Source: Haliotis asinina (lineage: Eukaryota; Mollusca; Gastropoda; Lepetellida; Haliotidae). From it: a DNA stretch of 64,000 bases. Location: NCBI RefSeq assembly GCF_037392515.1, contig NC_090280.1:74326504-74390503 (forward strand), given 5' to 3'. The position numbers and the translations under genes are program-made. Of the stretch, positions 23,149 through 36,300 are shown piece by piece (the stretch's first letter is position 1; the number at the start of each line of letters is the position of its first letter). The notes under the pieces are model-generated. The model was not told the origin of the DNA. It ran no database searches and saw only the letters and a program-made list of their open reading frames with translations.

Positions 23149-23221
23149 TATAAATATACACGTTGCTTGTTTAACATGCCGCTGTATTCAAGTCTAGTAA
23201 CGTGGTCACATGAATCACCGG
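23149..23221 (+). promoter_or_regulatory. TATA box and probable leader exon of sulfotransferase B
   Basis: TATAAATA at 23149-23156 is followed about 30 bases later by a pyrimidine-rich start region and then by a donor, CACCGG|GTGAGT, with the intron beginning at 23222. The next acceptor, TTTTCAG at 24387, is followed one base later by the ATG of gene B. A 1.17-kb leader intron is therefore plausible. There is no reading frame in the leader. Confidence 0.55.
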
Positions 23222-23456
23222 GTGAGTGTTTGTCAACACGATCGGCCGCCCCGTGAACTCCTCACTACACGTATGTACCGTATAGAATACTTCATGCATT
23301 CACGTTTGGTATATACCCTCTGTGACAGTGGAAGTACATATGTGCTTGTTTGTATGTTGTAGAACTAGTGTGTGCGTTGTATTGTATCGTATAGTGATGA
23401 AGTGGAACGTGTCATCGATAAACTGTTCGTGGAGTGTTATATTTTCTTGTCACTTG

Positions 23457-23650
23457 CCTCGTTGGTATTCTAGTTTCTTCTACGTATGCATGTGCATGTG
23501 TTCATGTGAAAACCCTTTTCTAGCCTCGTAGCTGATTTAGTTTCTTCTGGGTGTGCATGTACGTATGTGTTCATGTGAAAAACCTTAAACAAGCCTCGTA
23601 GCTCATCTTGTTTCTTCAGCGTATGCACGTAGGTGTGGTCATGTGAACAG
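23457..23650 (+). repeat. Tandem repeat, about 70-75 bp, three units
   Basis: Each unit contains GCCTCGT-(A/T)G, GTTTCTTC, a TGCATGTACGTATGTGTTCA-like block and ATGTGAA. It lies in the proposed leader intron of gene B. Confidence 0.75.
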
Positions 23651-24149
23651 CTGTATGCAATACCTATCCTGATGTACGCTGTTCGATATCATACAGTGTT
23701 AAAATGTGTCACTGATAACCTTGAATGTTTTTGTGTCTAGCTAAACACCGAGTGTTATATTTTCTTGTCAGTTGCCTCGTAGTTCATTTTTGTTTCTTAT
23801 GAAAGTGGTGGGTGTGCATGTGACAAGCTGTTATATACCAGACTTATCTGCCATTAACCTGCCATTGTCACACAGCTTACTGTTATCACTTTTCTTCTGT
23901 GCGAGTAAACACACTGGTTTCGCTCTCATCTAAACTATTATTACTAATGTTGCCTCACGATATAAGATTATCTAAAAGTTTGATTCAGTTGAAAATGAAC
24001 GGATGCTTTATACGTTGTCGCCTGTTTTGAACTGTGACCTATTGTTGTTCTGGACGAAAGGGAAAGGATTAAATTCGCTGACACACTGTCGACCGGGACC
24101 TACTTTCCCTGGTGAACTTAACGATTAGACAGCTGCAGATATGACACGT

Positions 24150-24370
24150 GCATTAACCATTGTAACAAAACAATCAGCATAACAATCGTAATAGTCTAAT
24201 AGAGATGATAGGCAATCACATGTCATTGCGTCCAGCATTGCCACAAAACAATCCACATAGCAACCGAACATTTCAGTAGAGATGACAGGCATCCTGAGGA
24301 CATTGCGTCCAGCACTGTAACCAAACAATCCGCGTAACAATTCAGTTGAGATGGGAGGCAATATCATGTG
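24150..24370 (+). repeat. Tandem repeat, about 75-80 bp, three units, just before the first coding exon of gene B
   Basis: CATTGCGTCCAGCA-(T/C)TG, AAACAATC and GAGATGA-AGGCA blocks recur three times, ending 17 bp before the splice acceptor. Confidence 0.8.
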
Positions 24371-24388
24371 ATGCTGTCTCTTTTCAGG

Positions 24389-27300
24389 ATGTCTTTGAAG
24401 AAAGTGACTGATGAAGCAGGTGACACATTGACGTTGCTTGATGTGGATGGTTTCCTCTTTGCTCCCGACCTGCCGGAGGATGTCATCAGAGGTCTTAGAC
24501 ACTTTCCCTTCCGGGATGACGATGTTATGGTGTGTTCCTATCCTAAGTCAGGTGAGTGAGTGGATAGAGCTGTTGTATTCTCGTTGTGTCATAACGTTGG
24601 AAGATATACAAAGGGCACAAGAATCTCACAAACCAAGACTCATGATAATTGAACGACAGGTGACTGCATCAACAATGATGCTACGATTAAATGGACCTCA
24701 AAACGGAGACTATTCGGTTTGAAGGTTGTAGAAAATTCAGCGTTGGTCGTGGCGGAGTGAGAAGACTGCCGATCTCAAGCGCTTCAACACACCGCAAAAA
24801 CCCAAACCCATGTTTGTCATGAACAAATCTCCATGACTCCTGTTTATGTTTGACACAGTCGTTTTAATATACATATATAGATGATTTAAGCACCACCTAA
24901 TTCATAGGCCCATGTTCTTGTTAAATGGCACATTTTTGGTCTTTTGTGGGGTTTAGGGCTGTAACGATGCATGAAACTACCGATTGCAATTGTTGAGTTT
25001 CCGATAACAATCGACTGGAGAAACGAATGATTATCGATGCATCGATAGTATGTGTGAATATCGATAGCTTAGTTATTTACTTCCCTAGATAAATGAGCAG
25101 CGCAAAATACAGGAAGTACCAGATTCGTTTGATTTACTATTACCTCTAAACAATCAGTCTCCGGTAAAGTAGGCAGGATGCGATTCATGAAACCAAAGGC
25201 ACCTTTTGATATTAGATATACCGAGAATTAAAAGTTAAGCGCCAGTGAAGCTGTGGAAGCTGTGGAAATGTTGAAGTATTTGAGAAGACCAATCCAGATT
25301 TAGTTTCATCTGGTAACTGTTTTGGCGACATCATATTCATTTGTATTTGCAATTTAATTAATTTAAATTTAATTTATTGTTACAGATATGATGACACTGC
25401 TTTTTAAATCAAAGCAACTATTCGTGTTGTGCTATGTGTGAGTCTTAAATTTAGGTTTCACTTGTTAGAAGTAACAATCGTGACCATATAACAGTCATTT
25501 CTAATTTTCACTTTTCAAAAGAAAGTAACCTTTTTGAGGAAAACAAATTGCATGTTTGCCAAGAGCGCATCCACCCTGTTGAAAGTAAAAGATAATTTCC
25601 ATTATGGCTTTGTTTTTAAACTACAAGTACTAAATCAAATTACGATAGCTAGTTTTTTTCTGAAAGATTTCCTATGGGCCAACCCATATTTCTGCAAAAT
25701 ATACTGGGTGGCTCTTAACTTTTTTTTTTATTCACGGTATGCCCTGATCATAACAAGTATAGTATAGAAAACATGAAAAGTGAGAAAGCTAACCAGCCAC
25801 TTTAAGAAGAATGCTTAGCAAGGATTGACGTACATGAGTAAGGGGTACGGTTCTTCTGGTGTCACTGTGAGTCGGACCTGTTAATAAAATCTGCTCCCTC
25901 ACACGACCACTACTACCACGAGTCGAATGCAGATAGGTTTTGAAAGCTCTCAGGAACTGTTATACATCAAAAATAATGTGAAAACATACACAGTTGCAGT
26001 GTAAGCAATAAATAATTGTCGACAGCAGGCATGCAATTTAGAATATGTTAGATTGTATTACCAATAACTAAAAACTAGAAAATATTACAATATGTGTCAT
26101 TTAGAGCAAGAAATCATAGGTCAGATAGCAAGCAGGCTATTTCTACGAAAGGTACAGGTTAGGTGAACACAAACTAGTCATGTTCATTTTCAAATACCGA
26201 CTTTTTAAGAAAGTAATCATGCATGACGGTGATGATACTGTGACGTTGCTGTGAAGCGTCATGGGACCATTGGTTACATTGAAACATTTCATGTTATCGT
26301 TTAATACAACATCCACTCCGAAACACAACCGCAGAAAACGGATGATCACTTTAGACAAACAAAATGTAATGTACGTTTTGTATTTTACGTTTTATTGGCC
26401 GTTTGAATGGTATATGGCGTTACCCCAAAGGAACAAAAAATGACGAGTTAGTCGACGTTTGAATGTCGGCATACGAGCAGAGCAATGCTCAGTCTATGGA
26501 TTCCATTGTCGAACATGCCGCTTTTCCACCCTTACGTACATAATTAAAGGTGTTACGTAAATATTTCTTACGGAATAATTAATTAAGATGATAAAACGAT
26601 TTAATATTTTGATGAAATTGAAACGTACCTTTTATCAGCTTTGGAGATTGAACTTACTCTAAATAAGTATGAATCCAAAAGTAAATGTTTAAATTTCGTG
26701 ATTGTTGCATGCAGATATCTCAGTGTTGCGCAACAGTTCAGAACTGTTTCCAGAATACGTTTCACTTCTCTTTTGATTACACCTGTAATGCAAATGGTTT
26801 TACCGTTTTGTCATCTTTGATGTCTAACAAATAATGGGTCTTGGATTACACTTGAACGTAAGTTTCAACGTAATATACGTCACACTATAGAATTGTAAGC
26901 TTGTAAAGGTGTTTCATAGTTAAAACCAAAATGTTCGTTCTGTTTTCGTGAACGGGAACGTTTAGGTTTCCGATTTTGCTCTTCACTATATATAATTGTG
27001 GTATGCGTGGTTCCGTCAATTCTGGATTTTGACTACGTATTGTGTGGCGTCAGCAGTGTGATTCATGCTTTACTGAGTACACAATCTTTTGATTTTCAAA
27101 CGAATTGTTTCCTTGTTCAATTTTGTAATCAAAACTGGAAAAAGAGTTCATTTTCTCCCGGTTTATACTGATACTACTACTGAACTTAAACTGCCTGGGG
27201 TTTAGGGCGTACCTTATTTCAAACCAGTACTGCAAGTGTAATACTGTTCACTTTGTGCTGAAAAGGTAATAATGTTCATTTGCATGTTGTAGTTTTGAAA

Positions 27301-30300
27301 AACATGTTTTTCTTGGGCTGATGTGATCTTGTTTGTGCAGTGGCCTCTCTGAATTATACAGTGTCGTTGATTATGACTGGTTAACAAACTTGCATTTGGC
27401 AGCAAACATGGCATGGGAGTTTCAAATTGTGAATAAAAAATGAGTTCATATTTTAACTGTTTACTTGAACTGTTTCAGATTTTTGTCAATTATTTGACGA
27501 GACTGAAACTGCTTAATTATATTATTTCTGAGATCTTATTACATATAAACTATACATTCATTTCGGAATACTGACTTAAATTCAGACAATTCAGGGAGAA
27601 AAAAACTATAGTTGGTTTTAAAAGATTATCACTATCGCAATAATTGTTTCTCTGTCAGTAGTCACCGCTGGTGGAGATATTCAATGTGCTTGCAAGAGAG
27701 CGTTATGCACGTGAAATGTAATGCCCCCCACATTGTTGAAATCACGTCTTTACTGATAATATGTAACACAACCTTTCAATTTGGATTAAATATTCAGTAC
27801 AATAATTGTCGGAGGTTACCAGTTGGCAAAGTCCTCAGACAACTTGAACACCAGACGAGATAGCTATAGGAAACCTGCTATGACATGATACCGCATAAGA
27901 AAAACAAGTGGTACATCACGTAACATCGTGTTATGCATAGTGAAGAAGTTGACATCCAGAAACCTTCTTTTCTTATGCACTCCATTTCTGAGTGCCCTTC
28001 AAAGATTTGATTATGCGGCAAGTTTACGACATTTGCATCTGCCTTAAAACAAGTGGGTACATCTGATGGAAGACAGTGATTTTGAGGAAGCTAGACAAGC
28101 CCTTGGAGCGGTCGTGAGGGAACGTTCTGCATCTGGCATAGCTGCTTCAGTGCAAGTGCAAAGTACACTGAATCTTTGGATGAGGAAGACGGTCCTTGGA
28201 AGGAAGTGATCTGGGCGACCAAAACTTTGCTGTTGGATACGGTTCTGTACCCAACAGGTAAGTTTATTGTGCTGTCAGTCGGAACAAATTCCGAATGTAG
28301 TAAATCGCACTGCAAAGTGACGCCATCGCTAGTAGTGACCGGGTGGACTCCAACAGCAACAGTTCCAACTAGGGAGGTGTCCGAGGCGGTTACGACATCA
28401 GTTTGTGACAGGATAGTTTGGAACTTTCACAGAAATCGTGTAAAAGTGGGAATAAAACTGTCAAGTCTTTGTTTTATTATGAGAAGTATCATTAATTTTG
28501 TCTCTTAGAATAGAGGATATTTTCCTTAGAATCTGGAAACAGGTTTTACTTTCAAGTAAAAATCCCTCGACAGATTTTACTAAAAGTAATATCTTTCCAG
28601 AAGTTTTACTTGAAAACCAGTGGAACCTCTCAAACGAAACTAAAATTACATCTGAATTAACTGTTTGAAACTGAGCGGCATTCAAAGAATCCTAGTGCAC
28701 GGAGATGTCGCAGGAATCAGAAAATTAAATATTGCTGCGAGCAGCGATGAGGGATTAATGCCTTTATTACAATCTATCAATTTGTATCTCTAAATTTACC
28801 TGTGAAGGTCCCGGGGTGGAATAGGTCTTCAGCAACACATGCTTGCCATAAAAGGCAAAGAAATGAGACGCGAACATTGTTATATCCCTAACTGAATAAG
28901 GTGTAAGGCTTACTGTGACTCATATACGTTTGACACTGTCAAAACAGTTACAAACACACATGATCAATCTTTCTGTTAATAGGGATCAGAACTATTACAT
29001 TCAGTCAACTTACAACCACCTACTCCACAAATATTTATCCACAAAACCCACTCTAGCTTTTCATCAACCTGTCAGATTTCTCATTACTGGTTTCCCACTA
29101 AATAATCATCCACTACCTTCGCTTCTGCTTAATTATCCTACATTCACTATTATCGCGAAGTACTTTCACTTCGACCACGATCGCTTATGTTATGTTACAG
29201 GTTGTGTCATGCAAACTCCTTTTGGTTATGATTCAAATACATATATAACAACTAATAGAAAGTAGGTTTGATTTTCTAACTTGATGAATATAAACCATAA
29301 TCACATTAATTCAAATGGACTTTAGTCCGTGACCTTATGATTTTCAAAAGTGGCGGCGCCCTGTCAGAGGATGAATGCTGTTTAAGTTCAATATTAAGTT
29401 TCCTACAAACTTTCCTTCAAGCAGACAAAACGTCTTTCCAATAAGGATTATCGTGATCAGATAAACAGTCAACAATTTTGGAGCCAAGTGAGGATAAATG
29501 CATAATAGCAAAAACTTATATCGATTCCTTATTTCGTTTATATACTATCTCAATGAGGATAATTTCAAGGCATCAATGAAACTTTCTTTATCAATCATTC
29601 ACAGACCTCCATCTTGATAATTTCCGTTAGTTGATCTCTTTATTTTGTCATTTTTGTTTTTCTATAAAAATCCATAAATTATTTTATCAAGTTCTTTGAT
29701 GAATGTTTCACGTGGGTTGGGCAGTGTTGAGAAAATGTGTACAAGAGTTGAGATTTCCAAAGATTTTTAATGGCAGTGACGTTTCTAATAGGAGTAAAAT
29801 TTCCTCTGCGCCAACTGGCAAGTAGTCTGTTGATATGTTCTAGCCGTTTCCTTGTATATTTATCAGCTACAGATCATTTAATAAAGCATTCAAAATAATT
29901 CCTAAAATTTCAAAGTTTCCTTTGTGCCATTCACGGTTTAGGTCATTGGCTAAAGTTACATTGCTTTCGGACAGTGGACCTATCCAAATAGCCTTGGTTT
30001 TATCTATGTTCAACTTAGGTCCTGAGATTTGGTGAAATTTGTCCAGAGTTTCAATTGCCGCATTAAGGCTTTTTTTCAAATCCATGTAGAAATTGCCGAG
30101 TATCGTCAGCATATTTTCCTAATTTATGTTCAATATCATTAAACATTATGCCCTTTATGTCCGGATTTGTCCTTATCATAATACCTAAGATTTCCACTGC
30201 AAGAATGATTGTTTACAGGAGCTCATATTTTGATGCGGAGCTAGGATTGGTGTCTTTAATAAAACTTCACTTGAAACACAAGATAGCAAACAAAATGTTT

Positions 30301-33300
30301 ATTTTTATTGCAGCTATACCGCCAGAGTTTGCGTGTGGATGTAAAGTAATGGCCAATGACAATGTACTTATTTATGGTTACAAATTTGATCGTTTTTGTA
30401 GAATTTTGGATGGGAAAACGCCCCAGTTTGTTTTTCGTAAGCAGAAAATCTTAGCTCCTCGTAGCATCGCGTACGGTTACTCGCTGTAAGGAGACAAACC
30501 GCCGTGCAAGCTTGCCGATCCAGTTCATTAGATGTTGGTACGTCTTTGACTACTGTGGTGATCGGAACTTTGAGCCGGACGTCCCGAGGTCATGACCTCA
30601 AGTCGGAAGGAGCCGGAGACTGCCGATCGCCACAGAGAGTGCGTGGATGCCATTATCGTGAGCATACCAGCCATCTGCTAGGTCTAGCTAATTCCCTCTG
30701 ATAGGAAGGTTTATTCGCCCGGTGGTACCCACGACGGACTAAATTAGGTGTCTAAACTCATAGTGAACGTGGAAATCACTACAGTGGTGCTGTGACAACC
30801 GAAGCTGGGCGAGAAATAACGTTTTTCGCCCCTCGGACCATCGCCGCTCAAGTCTCGGTTTTCCCGCGCTTGGGAAACCACATGGCCTAACGCCCCGCGG
30901 GCGATACAAAGGCAATTTAAGCTTTTCTGCTGCAGCCGCAGGCGGTTTTTTAGTATCTCTTGACTATTGGCGGAAAGGGATAGGGTAGGTTTTGTGAACA
31001 ACTTCCTCTAATTGGAGTTTGTAAGGGGTCTTCTCGTTTACCCACCACCTTTTGTTCTAGGTGTGCAAATCACTGATGCGGAATAATCCTCTTGACAATA
31101 GATGACTTTTGTTATTTTGAACCCTATGAAATAGAGTAATGACAACTACACAAGTCTTTATTTTTTAATTAAGGATAACAATTTTCAACAAATTTCAATT
31201 CAACAAATTTCATTACTGGACATTCCATACTGGCATCACAGTATGCATACACATTTATTTCAATACTGGACAATCCATATCACATTTAATTACATTTCTC
31301 CACATTTTATACACAATTCAGTACCCAGTTAAATGGGAAACAGCATCACAAAATGCATACACATTCATGTTGCCAGCGATGTACTGCTGCTTAAGGTTAC
31401 AAAGACGATCGTTCAAACGGACATATTTGGCCTTCTTACGCGGAGGCTTGGCACCGGCCCTAAGCTGCATACATGATGCCTCAAACAAACGACTGCTCTT
31501 TCTTGAGGACGTCGATGATTTTGAAGAGGTTGGGGTGATTCGCGATGATGTTTGACAACTTCCTGTGCCATCCTGCAACGTGGCTGGTGGTGAGGAGGCC
31601 CCTCAGTGGTGAAAGGGTTCCACGTCGTCCTGCCATGGTCACCTTCCACCCAGTATGAAGTCACGTAGTCGTGAACTTCTCAACTGGACCACCGGGAGGA
31701 GCATCCTCTACGGCCTGCCATCACACGTCACTCACTCTGTCCACTGGCACCAGAGGCAGTGCAGTTGCTCGTCTCACGAGACGGGCGACGTCTGGGTTGT
31801 CCTTCTACTCAGTGACCAAACCCAGTTTCTGCACTTAGCTCCAAACACTCTGACTGATATGGAAGTAGCAACCTTTTAAGTTTACATTTGGGAATGTCTT
31901 AACGATGGCATTTGGGGCAGCTGACTCAAAATCCGTAAATACACATATCGGATTCAATACAATATTCTTAGTTCCTGCAACATTCTTTACATGAAAAAAG
32001 AAGCGTTCATACGTTGCTTGCGTCTTGTATGGAAGCAGCCCATAAACTAAAGGACACATCTTATTTTGTACAAAGGCATAGATAGTATATAACTGGGTAA
32101 AAATACCAGGATATTGCGTCAGTCGAGGAGCTGTTCCGGTTCTTCAACCGAAGGGTCCGGCTTACCAAGAACTGCACCATTCACGAGGGCTCAATTTTGG
32201 GGATGAGACACCTGTGAAATTCTCGCTGCACCCACTACACTCACCAGTTGCTTGAGGCAGTGGAGGGTGCTGTTGCACCTCTTGACCCTAAGACCCTAAA
32301 ACCTCAAAGTAATCCTGATAAATATGATTCATTTCCATCGGGGTTACGGGTGGAACTCTAACCATTGATAAGTAGTTTTCTATTCCCATATAAATAAATA
32401 TTTATATATATAAATATTTCTTATTGTAATTGTTTCGGCAGTAACATTTAAACATATGTGTGCTAAGTGTACATGTCGTTTATCTGTAGAATCATGTAGA
32501 TCTAGACTAAAACAGATGTATAGTAAAAATTATTACTCGAATGAGCTATAAATCATGAAAAGAAGAGATCTTTTAAATAAGAACATTTCATAGCCAAGAA
32601 GATTTTGAAATAAAAAAAAGAACAATTATTGAAGTAACATAGACAACACTTATCTTGAAAATACCTACGAAAAGGCAAGTATTATGAAAGACAACTTTTT
32701 CCTCATTGCATGTTTCAGCATTTATAGGATATTCCTTGGTTCTTTGTCAGGTGAATTGCAATCATAGGTTTGCATTTAAAGACTGTATACCATTGTCTTA
32801 GTGAGTATGTCTGTTACATCTTTTACCTGAAAACCACAGATTTGCTCCCAGATTACTAAAGATTGATGAAAAAATGACACTTCGTCCTTTTTGGGATTTA
32901 CGGGGACATCCTCAGAACAAAATATACTATCTTACCACACTTAGAATATGTATTTGTATTGAGGTAAGGATGTTGGCAAAGGGCTCGTTCTCTATCTTCA
33001 TGTTCATCGAGCTGGGAGGAAACTGACAATCTCCTGAATAATAGTAGTTGTTGTAAATAGTCATTTGAGCATCATAAAATGTGTAGCCTGAACACATCCA
33101 GGAAACGTATATCTGTGTCAATGATAAAAAACAACAGAGAGACAAACACACAATCAACCATTTCATTAATGTGTTATCCAAACCAATGTCAGCAATATTT
33201 CAGTTACGTTAAGCAAACATATTTTAAAAATGACAGTAACCTACCCTGCCGGCTCTGCAAATCTTGGTAAATCATCCCACAGTCAGCAATATGTCAGCCA

Positions 33301-36300
33301 CGTCAAACAAGCATATTATAACATGACAATAAGTTATCCAAACCGCCCCTGAAAATCCTGGTTAATCATCCCACCGTCAGCAATATTTCAGCTACATTAA
33401 GCAAACATATGAAATAACTCTACAGTACCCCTGTCCCTGAAAATTTTGTTTAGCCCATCCCAAAGTCAGCAATATTTCAGTACATTAATCAAAATCACCC
33501 TACAAAAAATCGCACTAAACTACCCCAGGGTGCCTGAAAATCAATAGCATTACACTGGTTCCATTCTCATCACCTCTCGGCTTTGATAGGACACTTTGGC
33601 TTCATCCAAGGACGGCTTAGTCTCCTCTAAGAAGTCTGTATCCACTTCATTACATTCGATTGCATCAACGAATGTTTTGAAACATAGTCCTTCTCCCGGA
33701 AATTGCAATGTCTTGCCTGTCGTTCGACACTTCAATGTGAACTTAGTTTTGTATTGTTCAATTATGCTGTTGCTTCTTTGGCACGTGTGGCAGCTGTCAC
33801 ATTTGTGACGGTTTAACCTCCTTTGAGTGGTGGCAATTTGCACACAAGAGAAACTTTAGTACTTGAACACTTTCAGTAGTACCAGTTATTTCTGGAGGTA
33901 GGGCCTCCACCTGGCAAAGGACATCGTCGACTTCCTTGATCTTTGTAGCTGGGGTTGTTGTTAGATAGTGTTCACCAGCATACTGTTTCACAGCCACATT
34001 CGTGAAGGAGAAGGAATTTCCTTCTGAAACCTGCTTGATGTGCTCATTTCAGAATACTACTGGAATACAACCAGCTGCATCACATATGATGACTTTTTTT
34101 CATTGGTGTTAATTTCCCATACATGATGACTTCTTTGTCTCTTAGTGTACAGCCTACCTTGGCTGTAATGTTGGCCTGGAAATATATGAAAGAGACGTTT
34201 TTATACATTTGATTAATTTTTTGCAAAACCATCATATTACTATAACAGTTGCAATAAATGTGTAATATTCTCTGAAATCTATTTCTAATAATTTGTTTTA
34301 AGGATTATAAAACCAGATTTGCTGGTAATAAGTAATGTTATTACTTATCAGCAGCTGTTATCAAACTTTTCGAACATGAATCATTCACATACACATAATG
34401 TTTTGATTTCTTTTTTTCTCTTTCTTCCAGTGTCAGTCAACACAGGTTATATTAATCCCATTGAATAGTGTTAGGAGTCGCTGAATTTGAGTCATTGTAC
34501 ATACCTTAAGCTTTGTATTAAAATAGCCATAGACATGACTTGTTGGCTGTTACTATCGTCACATGTGGTGTCCTCAGCAATAGCATCCTTTACACAATGA
34601 AACTTGAACGGCAGGCTGTCTAAGTAATGCAACTTGGCATTTGATCCAAATCGCAAGTCCATTTTGGACATATTTGTCCTCTTAGGTAGAACTTCGCAGT
34701 TTGTCAGCTTGACTGGGCTTCTGCAATAAGATAAACACAAATGTATTTGTGATATTTTCACTGTCAGGTCTCATTTTATACATTAGAAGTTCAACTCAGT
34801 CGATAATAGTGACGCTAATTCATATTCCATTGCCTAGGTACTCTTACAACTATCACAACAAATGTATAGTAACTTTTGTGTAAGCGTGAAATCACATAAT
34901 TGTTGCTCTGAAACCACGAATGACATTGAATTAGCATGGTAACGTAATGCGAAGAAATAGCAAGAAGGTGGAGCAAGTACATATGGATGACAACTTCTTT
35001 GATTCAAGAGCACAATGTTTCAGTACAGGTTCATGTATCGTTTTCAAAAGTTGTCATTACCAGCAGTTATGACATGCATCTTGTACTGACATCAGATCGA
35101 CTGCCTTTGACAGTGCACTAAAGTACCCTTTATCCTCCATATAGAAGTCACTAACATTTAACAAAATTGATAAGTAACTAAACAAAAGAAACTTCAGATA
35201 TCTTAACTAAATAACTATAAAACTTTGGCTCAGTTTTATGCAATATGTGAATTTTATGTTGCTATTACACCTGAACATTAACAATCAGCAACTGTAGGTG
35301 GTATCAGGTTTAAAATTTAGCAGTTTTGAAAAATTGGATCAAGTGGTCCTTAGTCTCTTGAATAAAGAATGCTCCCTCCATTATTTAAAAAAGAAATTTG
35401 CACAGTTGTGTACAAAGTGTTAAAGCTGGATAATGCAAATTTCAGGAACAGGTCAAAGATGGGCACAGCTCCACAAGCAAAACATTCCTACATTAGAGGT
35501 AGTAATATTTGTCAACACCTCTTTCTCATCTCCTCTACATGGATGACATCGAGCTCCTTGCCAAAGGAGATACCAATTTGAAAGAACATGTTCTCCTTGT
35601 CGAGTCCTTCTCTAATGATATTGGAATGACTTGGGCTCGACAAATGTAATACTCTTCATTTGAAACGTGGCAAGGTAACCAATGATGGATCGGTTACAAG
35701 GGGGAGGAGTTATTGAGCAACTTATGGAAGATCAGGCCTACACCTATCTTGGATGCAACTTCGAGACAAGCTCCAGAATGCCCAAATTCAAGATAAACTT
35801 CGGGTCGAGTATAAATCTCGTTTGAAGAAAATCTGGAGCTCAGAGCTGAATGCTCGAAACAAAATCGAAGCCACCAATACTTTTGCTGTGCCAGTCCTCT
35901 CCTATTCCTTTGCAGTAGTTGATTGGACCAATCAAGACATCAAGAGTCTTGACCGCCTGACCAGAAGAATCATGTCTGATAACAGAGCACACCACCCTCG
36001 TTCCTCGCTTAATCGTTTTGACCCCGAGGTCCATCCATGGTACGACCCTGAACATGTCCAGGGCGTCCTGGAAAGTGATGCTTTTAAACTTCTCTGGAAT
36101 GGGCCAATATACAGCCTGAGACGAATTCCAGCCAACAAATCTGATCTTGTCCTTCTTGATAAAACCAATGAAGTTATGTATCTCATAGAATTTTCTGTCC
36201 CTTTTGACAGCAATGGGATTGGCAAGATTCAGGAAAAGCATGATAAATATGCGGACTTGATACATGCGCAGATTATGTCTTGGTGGACTTGGCTATGTTT

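Noticed and set aside
28915-29265. 116-residue plus-strand frame
   Set aside because: No recognisable domain, AT-rich, and within an intron full of decayed repeats.
35840-36265. 141-residue minus-strand frame
   Set aside because: Shadow of the R4-like reverse transcriptase fossil on the plus strand.
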